Below are positions 12,286 through 21,297 of a stretch of 23,123 bases of DNA, piece after piece. How positions within the stretch are numbered: position 1 is the stretch's first letter; each line of letters opens with the position of its first letter. The notes below the pieces were generated by a model, which was given only the letters and a program-made list of their open reading frames with translations, did not search any database and had not been told where the DNA came from. The stretch spans positions 1 to 23,123 of IMG/VR virus record IMGVR_UViG_3300044701_000268. One strand, written 5' to 3'. Source of the DNA: a virus. The position numbers and the translations under genes are program-made.

Positions 12286-14088
12286 GCTAATCAAACCTGC
12301 TGCGCCAGTTTGTGGAAACAGTCTGCGCAGCATCTCTTGCGTTGCCATGTCAGTTCCCGGTGCCACCCCAGTTTGCAGCCTAGAGGCCAAGTTGGCAGTG
12401 GGCTGGGCGGTGTAGGCTCTGGCGGCAATATTGGTTGGAGCCGACAGCATCATGCTCAATGGACTCAGTTCCATTGAGCGGGTAGCTGTGCCGGAGTCAC
12501 CCACAATCGGCTTAAACGCTTGAGCAAAGCGAGCCGCCTCATACATTGGCGTCTGATTGGAGCCAAAGACAAAGCCTTGCGGGTCTTTGCGCGTCAATGC
12601 GCTGGCCAAATTCAAGCCAGACACATTGCCTGTGGATGGATTAACAACACCCTGCGACGACCGAATAGTCATAAGGTTGCGATAGTTGGAACGCGCTTGC
12701 TGGAACGCAGCCTGCTGTTCTTTGGACAGACCTTGCGCCAAAGCATCGTCCACCATTTCCTTCAATTGGAAAAGTGCGCTGCCCAATTCACGATCCCCCA
12801 TGGCAGTCGTCATTTCATTTTTGGCACGCTTTCCAATCTTGGAAGACAAGGCTTGCAGTTGAGTGCCTGATGCCTCTCCTTTTGCGGCCAAATCTTCAAG
12901 CTGCTTGACAAAGATATTGGATTTCAATGGCTGAGTGGTCAAACCCTCAAACGCTTTGTCCACAATTTCAATGCCAGTTTGAATTGTGTTGCCATCCAGT
13001 TTTTTCACCTCTGGGCTGGCCACTTGCTTGTACACCTTGCTGATTTCCCGCTGCGCTTGAGCCAGCACGGGGTTGCTCAGTTCGTTGGATTCCACGCCAA
13101 TGGCTTTGGCTGCTGCTTGATTCAACAGGCGCTGATTTTCTTCCTTGATGGCATTGAATGGACCGGACGTAAATGGGTTTGATTCCATTCGCGCCTCCAT
13201 CTGCTGCAAGGCGCGAGAACCTGTTTGCTGGCCTGGAGTGGTACGAAACCCCATCTCTCGGCCTCGGTTCAAAATCAATTGCTGCGCAGCAGTCAATCCA
13301 GCAGAAGGGTCAGGGCCAACAGCACCCATGGTTGAGCCGCCACCAGTGGCTGTTGCTGTCGGTGTTGTGGTCACATTGACTTGTGCACCGCTGGCACCAG
13401 GCTGCCCAGGCATTGGCGCTGCTGGTTGTCTTGCGCCAAACAAAATGTTGGACAACTTGTCGCCAAGGTAACCAGCACCAGCGCCAAGCGCAGCACCAGC
13501 CCCTGTTTGCTCTACTTTTTGAGCAAAGAAATCAGGAGTTGTAGTTTCTGGTGCGGTGGCCACTGGTTGCAACAATCCACCGACAGCGCCAGTAATTGCT
13601 CCAGCACGAACTGGTGCTGTGGTCGCACCCAAGACGCGAACAGCCGCACTAGATGGAAGCAATGTGCCAGCAATGTTGCCGCCAACACGGCCAACATCAA
13701 TCTCACCTTGACGCATTTGTCCTTGTCGCCAGTTGCGCTGATAATCCAATTCGGCTTGGCGATTGATGTCCTCTACCCTGCGGCGCTCAGAGCGCGCAAA
13801 CTGTTCCAAACTGGATCCAGATGGCGCGATGGCCTCCAAACCGCGCGTTAACAATTGCGCTCCAGCGTCTGGAATATCACGCAATCCACGAACGACACCG
13901 CCCACCGGGGAATCCATTAGCTTGGCTGAAAAAGATTCAGGCGTTTTGCCTTGCGGCATTGGCGCAGCCACAGCCGCAGGCGCAGGCGCTTGCAATGCCT
14001 GAATCGCTTTGATGATCTCGTCATCCTTCATGCTGGCCGGAAAAGCAACAGGGCCAATGTTTGGAATCTCAACAATTTTGTCGGCCAT
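12271..14088 (-). CDS. Putative ejection (internal virion) protein, 605 aa
   Basis: Starts MADKIVEIPNIGPVAFPASM with GGAG overlapping the previous stop (TAA at 14092). The opening motif (IPxxGxVxFPxSMxDxEI) begins many large phage proteins of this position. Next come a glycine-zipper-like stretch (VGGNIAGTLLPSSAAV, GAITGAVGGLL), a Gly/Ala/Pro-rich linker, and a long Ala/Gln-rich helical region (about 280-500). Such proteins in P22-type phages are packaged in the head and ejected to carry DNA across the envelope. Sequence identity in this class is low, so the role is inferred from composition and context. It is the last gene of the late operon. Confidence 0.6.
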   Translation of the reverse strand: MADKIVEIPNIGPVAFPASMKDDEIIKAIQALQAPAPAAVAAPMPQGKTPESFSAKLMDSPVGGVVRGLRDIPDAGAQLLTRGLEAIAPSGSSLEQFARSERRRVEDINRQAELDYQRNWRQGQMRQGEIDVGRVGGNIAGTLLPSSAAVRVLGATTAPVRAGAITGAVGGLLQPVATAPETTTPDFFAQKVEQTGAGAALGAGAGYLGDKLSNILFGARQPAAPMPGQPGASGAQVNVTTTPTATATGGGSTMGAVGPDPSAGLTAAQQLILNRGREMGFRTTPGQQTGSRALQQMEARMESNPFTSGPFNAIKEENQRLLNQAAAKAIGVESNELSNPVLAQAQREISKVYKQVASPEVKKLDGNTIQTGIEIVDKAFEGLTTQPLKSNIFVKQLEDLAAKGEASGTQLQALSSKIGKRAKNEMTTAMGDRELGSALFQLKEMVDDALAQGLSKEQQAAFQQARSNYRNLMTIRSSQGVVNPSTGNVSGLNLASALTRKDPQGFVFGSNQTPMYEAARFAQAFKPIVGDSGTATRSMELSPLSMMLSAPTNIAARAYTAQPTANLASRLQTGVAPGTDMATQEMLRRLFPQTGAAGLISLLGQ

Positions 14089-14091
14089 GCT

Positions 14092-15624
14092 TTACTCCTG
14101 GACGTAACGGTAAATGCCTGTAGCTTGATCTTTGACCAAGCGCGCAGGACGCTGCCCACCAACATCTGCCGCATCCCTGGCCGCTGCTTGTTTTTTCAGT
14201 TGCTGATACGCCGGGCCTGCACGAACTTTAACCGCCAATTCCGTATCTCGTCGCGCCCGTGCTTTTTGCGCAATCGTTTCAGGATCGTCACTGGTCTGTG
14301 GGAAATATTTAACGATTTCCTTTTGGATTTCATCCGTACCAAGCACAGCGCCAGATTCTGGTCGCAAGTTTGCGCTTACCCAGTTTTCTTGAGCCTGTCG
14401 GTATTGCTGTCGGCCAACGTCTTCGCTTAAGTTGGCAATGCCTGTTGTTAAACCAGCAGATGGGATGGCACGCATAATCGACTGGTACTTGTTTGGCTGG
14501 CCATAAACCTGCTCCAGGGTAAGTGCCTTCCCACTCTTTGGGTCAAGAATTGGGTTCCCTGTTTTATCCACAGCAGGCTGGTTGAAAATCTGTGTGGCCT
14601 GTTCCATGCGAAACGCAAAGCCTGCGGATTTGCTTTGGTCTTCGGTTGGTTTGGCTCCAGCACCTTGCAGTGGCGCCCCGCCAGCGCCCATGACGGGAAT
14701 GGGTGCAGCGCCTGGGACTTTGGGCACATACATCATGCCGTCTGGTGTGTCCACACGGTCAAACGCGCCACGTGCAAATTCTTGCTGGCGCAGGCCAAGG
14801 CCACCACGGGCCACGCCAAGCTGGCCTTGGGCCACAGCCAAGTTGCCCAAGGCCACCTGGTTGGATGCCACTTCGCCGGGTGTCATGGTTTGCTGGAAGG
14901 TCTCACCGCCGCGCAGCGCCGACTTGTTGACCGCCACCGTCTGGCCGCCAAAGTTTTGCAGCACCACTTCACGCTTGGGGCCAAAGCCTGCCATCGTTTG
15001 CAGCTTGCCGTCCTTGTACTGCTGCACCAGAATCGGCTTGCCAGTCGCGTCCGTGACTTCAAACGGTTGGCCCACGACCTCGGCACGGGGATTCAGCTTC
15101 TCGGCCATGGCCTGATACTTTTCAGCATCACTAACCCGACCAGCAGCGGCCAAGATGTCGGCAGCACTCTGGTACTGCATCGCCTTGATCTGATTTGGCG
15201 TAGTCTCTGGAATGGCTGCGGCCATCTCGGCACGCTGCACAGTTGGGCCAAGTTGACCACCAGGCGCGGCAATGGCCTGCATGGCTGGTGACAGCACTGT
15301 CGGCTGCGTAGTCAATGCGCCTGCCACTTGCCTCTGAATATCTCGGCTTTGCTGCGCCTCTTTCAACTTCTCACCCATCAGCAACTCTTGCAGCGACCCA
15401 GCACGGGCTTGCTGGTAGCCCTGCTGCCCAGCCTGCAAGGCAGCGCCAAGGGCTTGGCCCAGACCCACACGCTGGCGGCTTGGCCCACTGGCGGCCAGCA
15501 GCGCAGCAGCGGCTGACAGGTTGCCTTGCTGATTCATGAGTCTGCGCTGGTCCGCTGTCAGCAGGGCGTTGATGCCCGTGGTGGTATCACCGCCGAACAG
15601 GTTGCCAAAAATATCAAGTGCCAT
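14092..15624 (-). CDS. Putative ejection (internal virion) protein, 510 aa
   Basis: AAGGAG stands eight bases before the ATG at 15624. The N-terminal region (MALDIFGNLFGGDTTTGINA, then NQQGNLSAAAALLAASGPSR) is Gly/Ala-rich, the middle is Gln-rich coiled coil. The C-terminal part has QAQENWVSANLRPESGAVLG, then KYFPQTSDD, a pattern found in several podovirus internal proteins. The last residues resemble a short beta hairpin (ATGIYRYVQE). Likely co-packaged with the two neighbours. It could also be a minor head-tail protein. Confidence 0.6.
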   Translation of the reverse strand: MALDIFGNLFGGDTTTGINALLTADQRRLMNQQGNLSAAAALLAASGPSRQRVGLGQALGAALQAGQQGYQQARAGSLQELLMGEKLKEAQQSRDIQRQVAGALTTQPTVLSPAMQAIAAPGGQLGPTVQRAEMAAAIPETTPNQIKAMQYQSAADILAAAGRVSDAEKYQAMAEKLNPRAEVVGQPFEVTDATGKPILVQQYKDGKLQTMAGFGPKREVVLQNFGGQTVAVNKSALRGGETFQQTMTPGEVASNQVALGNLAVAQGQLGVARGGLGLRQQEFARGAFDRVDTPDGMMYVPKVPGAAPIPVMGAGGAPLQGAGAKPTEDQSKSAGFAFRMEQATQIFNQPAVDKTGNPILDPKSGKALTLEQVYGQPNKYQSIMRAIPSAGLTTGIANLSEDVGRQQYRQAQENWVSANLRPESGAVLGTDEIQKEIVKYFPQTSDDPETIAQKARARRDTELAVKVRAGPAYQQLKKQAAARDAADVGGQRPARLVKDQATGIYRYVQE

Positions 15625-15634
15625 GTCTTACTCC

Positions 15635-16594
15635 TTAACCCAGCAGGCCAAGCAGGCCGCCGACACCAGCACCGATGGCTGTGCCGACACCTGGAATGAC
15701 GCTGCCCAATTGAGCGCCAGCCAAAGCACCACCCAATGCGCCTGCGCCTGGGTTGCTGTACATCGGTGTTGCCACCGTGCCACCCAAGTTGGCTGGGTTT
15801 GCACCCAGCGAGGACTGGACAATGCCCAGACGCTGCAAGCCGATGTTTCGGATGGCATCCATCTGCTGCTGATCGGCTGCCTGACGCGCACCGCCTGCAC
15901 CCATCACAGCCTGCGCACCGCCAAGGCGCAGAGCCTGCTGCTGTGCGGCCAAGCTGCCGAGTTGTCCCGCGCCAGCCAAGCGCAACTGAGCGCCTTGCAG
16001 GCCAGCCGTTTGGTTGGCCGATTGCGCAGCTTGCTGGCGTGCCAAGTCAGCAGCCTGCAACTGCACAGCCTGATTAAAGGCGTTTTCGCTGAGTTGTGTC
16101 CCCAATGTGCCAGCCTGCTTGGCAAAGCCTGCATTGGTCAGCGCCTCGGCCACACCTTGGCGAGAGCCACCGAATGCACGCGCTTGCATGGCGCGTTCAC
16201 CCGTTTGCTGCACAGCGGATCGGCGTGCTGACTCCAAGTCAGCCAAGGCGTTGGCACGCACCTGAGATGTGTAGGGGTTCATGTAGCTGGCAATGTTGCC
16301 GGGGCCAGTCATGCCGAGGTTGGCCAATTGGGCTGTTTGCTGCGCTGGCTGGTACACACCGCCATAGGCGGCCATCTGCGCGGCCAAGTCGGTGCCCGTG
16401 ATGCCTGGGCCAGCAAGGGCCGTGTTGACCAAAGCCTCCTCGCCTGCTTGGTACATCGGGTTAAACCCAGCAAACTGCTGCGTGGGCAATGCACTTGCCA
16501 CGCCTTGGGCGTTTTGGAAGTTAGTCAGGAATGCCTGTTTGATGTCCGGATCGACCGCATTGGTCGTGACATCTGGTGCGCCGCCTTTTGACAT
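15635..16594 (-). CDS. Putative ejection (internal virion) protein, 319 aa
   Basis: Starts MSKGGAPDVTTNAVDPDIKQ; a GGGG-type ribosome site precedes it. The centre has the pattern YMNPYTSQVRANALADLESA, then RAFGGSRQGVAEA, known from many short-tailed and other phages in this position. The middle is Ala/Gln-rich helix. The C-terminus is a glycine zipper (GALGGALAGAQLGS, IGAGVGGLLGLLG) fit for membrane insertion. This suggests a membrane-contact component of the ejection machinery. Length is like P22 gp7-class proteins plus extra repeats. Confidence 0.65.
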   Translation of the reverse strand: MSKGGAPDVTTNAVDPDIKQAFLTNFQNAQGVASALPTQQFAGFNPMYQAGEEALVNTALAGPGITGTDLAAQMAAYGGVYQPAQQTAQLANLGMTGPGNIASYMNPYTSQVRANALADLESARRSAVQQTGERAMQARAFGGSRQGVAEALTNAGFAKQAGTLGTQLSENAFNQAVQLQAADLARQQAAQSANQTAGLQGAQLRLAGAGQLGSLAAQQQALRLGGAQAVMGAGGARQAADQQQMDAIRNIGLQRLGIVQSSLGANPANLGGTVATPMYSNPGAGALGGALAGAQLGSVIPGVGTAIGAGVGGLLGLLG

Positions 16595-16603
16595 ATCTGC
16601 CCC

Positions 16604-17743
16604 TTAATCCAAAAGTGATTTAATTTTCTTGGCTGGAATCTTGCCATCGTTGATCATGTCCAGCAAGCCTTTGCCGTACTTCTTGACCGATGACTTCTTG
16701 ACCACATACTCGCCTTTTTGTGCGTTGATCTGGCCCTCATCAGGACCAGCAGGGTCAGTGCCTGCCACTTGGCTGATCAGGCCGCCTGTGGCGTAACTGA
16801 GCATACCAGCCGCATCCATGTCGGCAGATGTGACGCCGCTGAAATCGCCAGTACCGACAGCGCTGCTGTCGTATCCGCTGTCGCCACCGCCACCACCAGA
16901 GTCGCCGCCAGTTTGGTTCGTGGCGGCATTGGCAGCGGTTGCTGCCGCAGCGTCTGCGGCGCGTTTGGCCACAAAATCAGACAGCAGGTTGGGGTTGTAA
17001 ATGTTGGGGTCATAGCCGCCCATCGACAGGCCGCTTTGCACGGTGGCGTAGGGGTTCGTCAAGGGTTGCATCTGGCCCATCACTTGGCCGTAAGGCGACA
17101 GACCGCCCGTCACGTTGGGGTTGTACTGCGCACCAATGGGGATGGATGTGTAATTGCGGAAATTCTGCTCAAAGCCTTGCGTGGCGTTTGAGAATGGCAG
17201 CAAGTTGCTGATGCGGTTGTGCACCTGATTGATCGGCATCCCCGTGATGCCAGCGACTTGTTGGCCGCTGACACCCAAACGATTCATCTCAGCCAAGATC
17301 TGCGCGTCAGTCAATCCAGGAGTGCTGCGCAACCAGTTCTCAAATTGGCCGACATTGGTGGGGGCTGCTGTCGGTGCTGCTGTTGGGGCGGCTGTCGGTG
17401 CTGCTGTTGGGGTGAGCGCAGAACTCAGTCTGGACTGCACATCTGCCACTGGTACACCAGTAAGCTGCGACACCTCTTGCGCCGTCACACCCAATCGCCC
17501 AACCTCTGCGGCAATTTGCTGATCGGTCAGACCTGGTGTTTGCAAGTAGTTCAGCAGTTCAGCCGATGGTGTAGGGGCTGGCGCAACAGCAGTGAGCCTA
17601 GACTGCACATCTGCCACTGGCACACCAGTCAACTGCGACACCTCTTGCGCTGTCACACCCAGTCGGTTGATCTCCGCAGCAATTTGCTGGTCACTCAGGC
17701 CAGGGGTTTGCAAGTAGTTAAAGAGTTCATCTACACGGGCCAT
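16604..17743 (-). CDS. Repeat-containing virion-associated protein (379 aa)
   Basis: The second of two adjacent ATG codons (17743) is six bases from AGGAG and is preferred over 17746. Three copies of a helical repeat (about 5-50, 61-106 and 134-180), consensus PGLTDQQIAAEMNRLGV, then QEVxxLTGVPVxxVQxR, are separated by a PTAA-rich linker. The middle has Asn/Tyr-rich YNPNVTGGLSPYG. A Gly/Ser-rich stretch near 290-305 precedes a charged C-terminal end (VVKKSSVKKYGKGLLDMI). It lies between ejection and tail genes, so it is likely a virion component. Function unknown. Confidence 0.65.
   Translation of the reverse strand: MARVDELFNYLQTPGLSDQQIAAEINRLGVTAQEVSQLTGVPVADVQSRLTAVAPAPTPSAELLNYLQTPGLTDQQIAAEVGRLGVTAQEVSQLTGVPVADVQSRLSSALTPTAAPTAAPTAAPTAAPTNVGQFENWLRSTPGLTDAQILAEMNRLGVSGQQVAGITGMPINQVHNRISNLLPFSNATQGFEQNFRNYTSIPIGAQYNPNVTGGLSPYGQVMGQMQPLTNPYATVQSGLSMGGYDPNIYNPNLLSDFVAKRAADAAAATAANAATNQTGGDSGGGGGDSGYDSSAVGTGDFSGVTSADMDAAGMLSYATGGLISQVAGTDPAGPDEGQINAQKGEYVVKKSSVKKYGKGLLDMINDGKIPAKKIKSLLD
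17204..17731 (-). repeat. Tandem repeats within virion protein gene
   Basis: Copies 1 and 2 (17594-17731 and 17426-17563) are nearly identical in DNA, with a period of 168 bp (56 codons): GACTGCACATCTGCCACTGG appears at 17433 and again at 17601. Copy 3 (17204-17344) is diverged. Between copies 2 and 3 lies a short-period repeat encoding PTAA several times (about 17360-17410). Confidence 0.85.
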
Positions 17744-17752
17744 CATCTGCTC

Positions 17753-18121
17753 CTAAAGTTTCTTTGCCAATACAGTCCACTGTGGGCTGTACCCTTCATC
17801 TTTCAAAAATGTCTTGGCCCAGCCCCTTCGGCCTGCCAATGACACCCTGGTGCAACCAATTGATTTGCCCCAGGATTCGATCATCGGTCGCATCCTTGAG
17901 AGTTCATCTAGGTCGCCACCAGCCAAGAAGTAATGCAAATTCTTGAGCCTTGGATAGACAATGATCTCGGTCAGCACAATCGACTGGGTTGCAGGCCATA
18001 CCTGCAACTGGTTCTTTTCCACCATCTCAAGGACATCCTCAAATTGGTGTGTGCCGCCAGAGTATTCTAATGCCGCCTCCACATGCTGGCGCAGCCTCTC
18101 CAAATGCTCTCGGTCACTCAT
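17753..18121 (-). CDS. Conserved phage protein, GNAT-like (122 aa)
   Basis: Starts MSDREHLERLRQHVEAALEY, with ATGA overlap to the upstream gene (18118-18121). The middle has LQVWPATQSIVLTEIIVYPR, then LHYFLAGGDLDEL and, after that, SLAGRRGWAKTFLKDEGY. This pattern is common beside the structural genes of many tailed phages. The shape (beta strands with an acceptor-type GRRGW turn) resembles a small acetyltransferase, but no catalytic residue is certain. Function unknown. Confidence 0.7.
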   Translation of the reverse strand: MSDREHLERLRQHVEAALEYSGGTHQFEDVLEMVEKNQLQVWPATQSIVLTEIIVYPRLKNLHYFLAGGDLDELSRMRPMIESWGKSIGCTRVSLAGRRGWAKTFLKDEGYSPQWTVLAKKL

Positions 18122-19596
18122 CGCTTGCCAGCCGCCACCGCATCCAGGCGCATGACACCCACGCGCCAGTCAGCCAAAACAGCGCCCGTCACCTTCATGT
18201 TGATCTGTCGGCCCGAGAAACGCACGCTTGTCGGGTTCGCTGCCGAATACGGGCCAAAAGAGTATTCCGCACCCGTGGGGTAATTCCGCGCCGTGAATGA
18301 CACCACCGCCTCGCCCAGCGCCTGCTCGTCTGGAATGACCTCGCGCACGCTCATGATGTTGTCGCCGTTGCCGATCTGCACAGGTCCAGACTCGGCAAAG
18401 ACAGACGCGCCCTCATAGTCAAAGCCCACCTCATGCTCGTACACATACCCATCAGCCGACACCGCCATCGGGCGTGAGAACACCCCAGCGTCCGTGCCAG
18501 CGGTACGCGCCAGTGTGCCCACGGCCCAATGGTTTTCGCGGTAGTTGTATGTGACGTAGCTGTCGTTCTCGTTGCTTGCGCTGCTCGGGTAGTACCACCA
18601 GATCTCGCCGTACTGGCTGTTGTGGATGGCGTACACCTTGCTTGACTGGTTGAAATTCATGTTGCCAAAGATGTAGTCAGACACATCGCTTGGCAGCGGC
18701 TTGACGTAGCCGTCATAAATCCAAAAGCCCGATTTGCTCATCCAGATGGCCGCAGTGTCAATGGCCGCCACCGCCTGAGCCGAGATCAGGCCGCAGCCGC
18801 TGCCAGCCTTCTCAAAGCCGTAAACGAATGGCGCACCTACATACTGGGCCGTGTGGACATCCACATCGGTGAACAGCAAGTTAATGCCCTTGACGCGCTT
18901 GCCAGCCAGCAGCGCACCTGGGGTGGCCAACTCAAAGTCACCCGCCAGGTTGTCGGTGTCAGGGGTCCAGAGGGTGTTGTTCTCTTGGTCGCACCACTGC
19001 ACCTTGCGGGGGTTGCCACCCGCACCAAGGGCGAACAAGATCCGCTCGGCAGTCACCAGCACGGCCTTGTTCCCAGTTGGCGCGTTGGTGATGGCCGCAG
19101 CCAATGTGGGCGTGGCAAAGTCAAGCTGCCACTCGTAGATCTTGCCGTCAGCGTTGGAACACGCCACCAGATACTCGCCCCATGTGTCCAAGGACCATGT
19201 GGTGGCCGGGGTGATGGAGCCAAGGTCAGGCCGTGCCACGCCGTAGCTGAATTTGCCGTAGTCGCTGTAGCCGTAACCCGTCTTCACAATGGCATCACCC
19301 GTGCCAGCCGTGAACCCGGTTGGCGTGATGTCCTTGATGGTGCCGGACTCGCTCATGACGTAGAGTTTGGAGTGTGTCCCCAAGGCAGTGTGACGGGTGG
19401 CGCTGTTGTCGCGCCAGTTCAAAAAGCCTCGGCACATGCCTGTGATCTGCGTGCTGGAGCGTTTGCGCCAGCCGCCAACAGGGCGCAGGGTGTTCTCGTA
19501 CCAGCGCACCAAGTTCGCGTCATACCAGCGGCCAGCGGCTTGGTACTCGGTGCCATTGCGGTAAATGCCAGGCGGCAGTTTGATCGGGATGTACAT
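18118..19596 (-). CDS. Tail hub / DNA-stabilisation-like structural protein (492 aa)
   Basis: The ATG at 19596 lies 4 bases after the stop of the upstream gene; an open extension exists but overlaps it. The protein begins MYIPIKLPPGIYRNGTEYQA and is rich in beta strands with repeated Trp/Tyr/Gly motifs (FWIYDGYV, YGEIWWYYPSS, YVTYNYRENHW). The repeats suggest a beta propeller, as in P22 gp10-type packaged-DNA stabilisation proteins that close the portal and join the tail needle. Resemblance is judged by pattern only. Its place between ejection, tail-fibre and lysis genes agrees. Confidence 0.6.
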   Translation of the reverse strand: MYIPIKLPPGIYRNGTEYQAAGRWYDANLVRWYENTLRPVGGWRKRSSTQITGMCRGFLNWRDNSATRHTALGTHSKLYVMSESGTIKDITPTGFTAGTGDAIVKTGYGYSDYGKFSYGVARPDLGSITPATTWSLDTWGEYLVACSNADGKIYEWQLDFATPTLAAAITNAPTGNKAVLVTAERILFALGAGGNPRKVQWCDQENNTLWTPDTDNLAGDFELATPGALLAGKRVKGINLLFTDVDVHTAQYVGAPFVYGFEKAGSGCGLISAQAVAAIDTAAIWMSKSGFWIYDGYVKPLPSDVSDYIFGNMNFNQSSKVYAIHNSQYGEIWWYYPSSASNENDSYVTYNYRENHWAVGTLARTAGTDAGVFSRPMAVSADGYVYEHEVGFDYEGASVFAESGPVQIGNGDNIMSVREVIPDEQALGEAVVSFTARNYPTGAEYSFGPYSAANPTSVRFSGRQINMKVTGAVLADWRVGVMRLDAVAAGKR

Positions 19597-19600
19597 GGCT

Positions 19601-20254
19601 TTAACCTGGTAAGTTGGACACAAAGGTCAAGGTGGCGACGGCCGATGGAACGGCTGGCCGGGTCGGGCTGGTGCCTGCCGGGAATGCCTCAAGGCTCACA
19701 TCGGTGCTGGTCACGCATCCAACAACCTCAACGTAATCGCCCGCCACCAGACTGATCAAAAAATTTATGGAGGCCACGCAATGACTGGGATCTCCAGTGG
19801 ACTTTCTGGCTGTTACGTGAAATCGACGGTTGCTGTTATCAAGGTTGGTGCCGTTTTTGCGAAACCAGATGTCAAAGTCTTGGCCGTCATTGCTGACGTT
19901 CTTGATCTGCAATGAGAACTCGACGTTCCAGATGCCGTCCACCGCCACCGTCAGGCGCGAGTCGCTGGCGACCGTCACGCCGTTGGAGATGTCAGTGGTG
20001 CCGAAATAGACAGGGTAGGCCGTGGTGGTGTTGGCCGCCACTTGGTCAATGCTGCTGTGAAATGCGCCATGGGGCGTGTTGATGAACTTGCCGCCCTGTG
20101 GGCCAAACAGCGCACCCAGCACGCTGACCAGTTTGCGGAAGTAGCCGTTCAATGCGCCGTTGTTTTCGGCAAAGTAGCGGCGTTCGTACCCCTCTGGGGC
20201 AAAGCCCAGGCTGGGGATCGACGGGACTTCTAATTGCTGCTTGACGTTTGCCAT
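19601..20254 (-). CDS. Tail-associated beta-rich protein (217 aa)
   Basis: Starts MANVKQQLEVPSIPSLGFAP. The first 60 residues resemble an attachment segment (ENNGALNGYFRKLVSVLGAL). The rest is a beta-sandwich-like pattern: GIWNVEFSLQIKN, FDIWFRKNGTNL, SINFLISLVAGDYVEVVG, typical of TNF/C1q-like jelly-roll domains in phage tails and capsid decorations. It could bind cell-surface sugars or decorate the particle. The upstream ribosome site is weak (GGAA). Confidence 0.6.
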   Translation of the reverse strand: MANVKQQLEVPSIPSLGFAPEGYERRYFAENNGALNGYFRKLVSVLGALFGPQGGKFINTPHGAFHSSIDQVAANTTTAYPVYFGTTDISNGVTVASDSRLTVAVDGIWNVEFSLQIKNVSNDGQDFDIWFRKNGTNLDNSNRRFHVTARKSTGDPSHCVASINFLISLVAGDYVEVVGCVTSTDVSLEAFPAGTSPTRPAVPSAVATLTFVSNLPG

Positions 20255-20269
20255 GGTGCAATTATTCCA

Positions 20270-20776
20270 TCAATCACTCAGGAACAATGCGATCTCAGCC
20301 TTGCGGCGGCGCACCAAGCCTGGCAGCACCTTGCCGCCTGCTTTGGACCACATCAGGAATGCCTCGGCTGCGCCCTCCCAGTCTTCCCTCAGAATCTTCT
20401 GGCGAATGGTGCTGCGCTGAAAGTTGCCAGCCCCTACATTGAAGGCCAGAGCGACACAAGCGTCAAACTTGCGCTGACGGCCAGCCAGATTGGGAGCAAG
20501 TCGAAGAACACTGCGTTCAAAAGAAACAAGGTCACCCTTGAATATTTCAACCAGTTCCTCTTTCGACCAGACACGATTGTCTTCCGGCTTGAGTTGGTAG
20601 TCGTCACGGATCATCCCCGTATAAGTTCCAGTGCGCACATTGGGCAGGCGGAGTTGGTCGCTATACATCGCATGGCCCCAACCCACCGTCCAGATTTTTG
20701 CACTGCATTTATAGGGCCGATTGCGGTAGCCCTCAAACTCATGCATCAAGTGGATGCCTAAGTCAGAAGTTTTCAC
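20270..20776 (-). CDS. Endolysin, GH24 lysozyme
   Basis: A muramidase that cuts the glycan strands of peptidoglycan. The start is GTG at 20776, overlapping the holin stop by 4 bp. Catalytic triad by family spacing: Glu15 (HEFEG), Cys24 and Thr30 (WTVGWGH), the E-8-C-5-T version with Cys in place of Asp. Later family motifs are FDACVALAFNVGAG and LVRRRKAEIALF. There is no signal peptide, so export depends on the holin. The 168-residue length is usual for the family. No separate spanin gene is evident downstream. Confidence 0.92.
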   Translation of the reverse strand: MKTSDLGIHLMHEFEGYRNRPYKCSAKIWTVGWGHAMYSDQLRLPNVRTGTYTGMIRDDYQLKPEDNRVWSKEELVEIFKGDLVSFERSVLRLAPNLAGRQRKFDACVALAFNVGAGNFQRSTIRQKILREDWEGAAEAFLMWSKAGGKVLPGLVRRRKAEIALFLSD

Positions 20777-21297
20777 TTCTTGCCCCAGTTACGTGAGCCA
20801 AACCAGAAGCCAATGATGCCGCCCAACATGGCCATCTCATCAGCCGTGAAAATCACATCAGCGTATCGCAGCACATCATCCATGTTGGTGATGAGGCCAG
20901 GATTGCTCCACAGGTAGAAGCACAAGAAGATGTTGATGCAGACCAACTCCAGCACAAAGATGTATGTGATGGTTGGTCGGACAGTGCCAATGTAGTTCAC
21001 GATCCACTTGCTGCCGTTCTCAATGATGGTCTTGTCGTGGTCTTGAGCGCCCTTGACCATCTCAGCCTCGGCTTCGGCCATCTGGGCCTGCGTCTGCATG
21101 GCGACCTGCTCGGTGCGGATTTCTTCAATCCTAGCTTGCGCGGCAAAGCCTTGAGCGGCTAATGCCAGTTCGCGCTCGTTTTGCAGGGATGCCAAACGCA
21201 ACTCATGGGCTTGGTCAGCCTTGTTCTGGAAGAACTCCAGCAGCTTGGGCAAGCCCGAGATCAGCAGACCACCGAGGGTGGAGATGAGAGAGAGCAT
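20773..21297 (-). CDS. Three-TM holin (GTA holin type)
   Basis: Forms the membrane holes that release the endolysin. ATG at 21297 directly follows the upstream TAA with AAGGAAAG as ribosome site. There is an N-terminal hydrophobic helix (MLSLISTLGGLLISGLPKLL), a long charged coiled coil rich in Ala/Glu/Gln (about 25-95), then two helices (TITYIFVLELVCINIFLCFY and MLGGIIGFWFGSRNW). The IGFWFGSR ending is a hallmark of the GTA_holin_3TM family. The endolysin follows in overlap, completing the lysis pair. Confidence 0.82.
   Translation of the reverse strand: MLSLISTLGGLLISGLPKLLEFFQNKADQAHELRLASLQNERELALAAQGFAAQARIEEIRTEQVAMQTQAQMAEAEAEMVKGAQDHDKTIIENGSKWIVNYIGTVRPTITYIFVLELVCINIFLCFYLWSNPGLITNMDDVLRYADVIFTADEMAMLGGIIGFWFGSRNWGKK

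Noticed and set aside
14635-15291. Plus-strand frame of about 218 codons
   Set aside because: Antisense to the 510-aa virion gene, where Ala/Gln-rich codons keep the opposite strand free of stops.
18853-19755. Plus-strand frame of about 300 codons
   Set aside because: Opposite the tail hub-like gene; low-order composition, no start signal, and conserved-looking motifs are on the minus strand.
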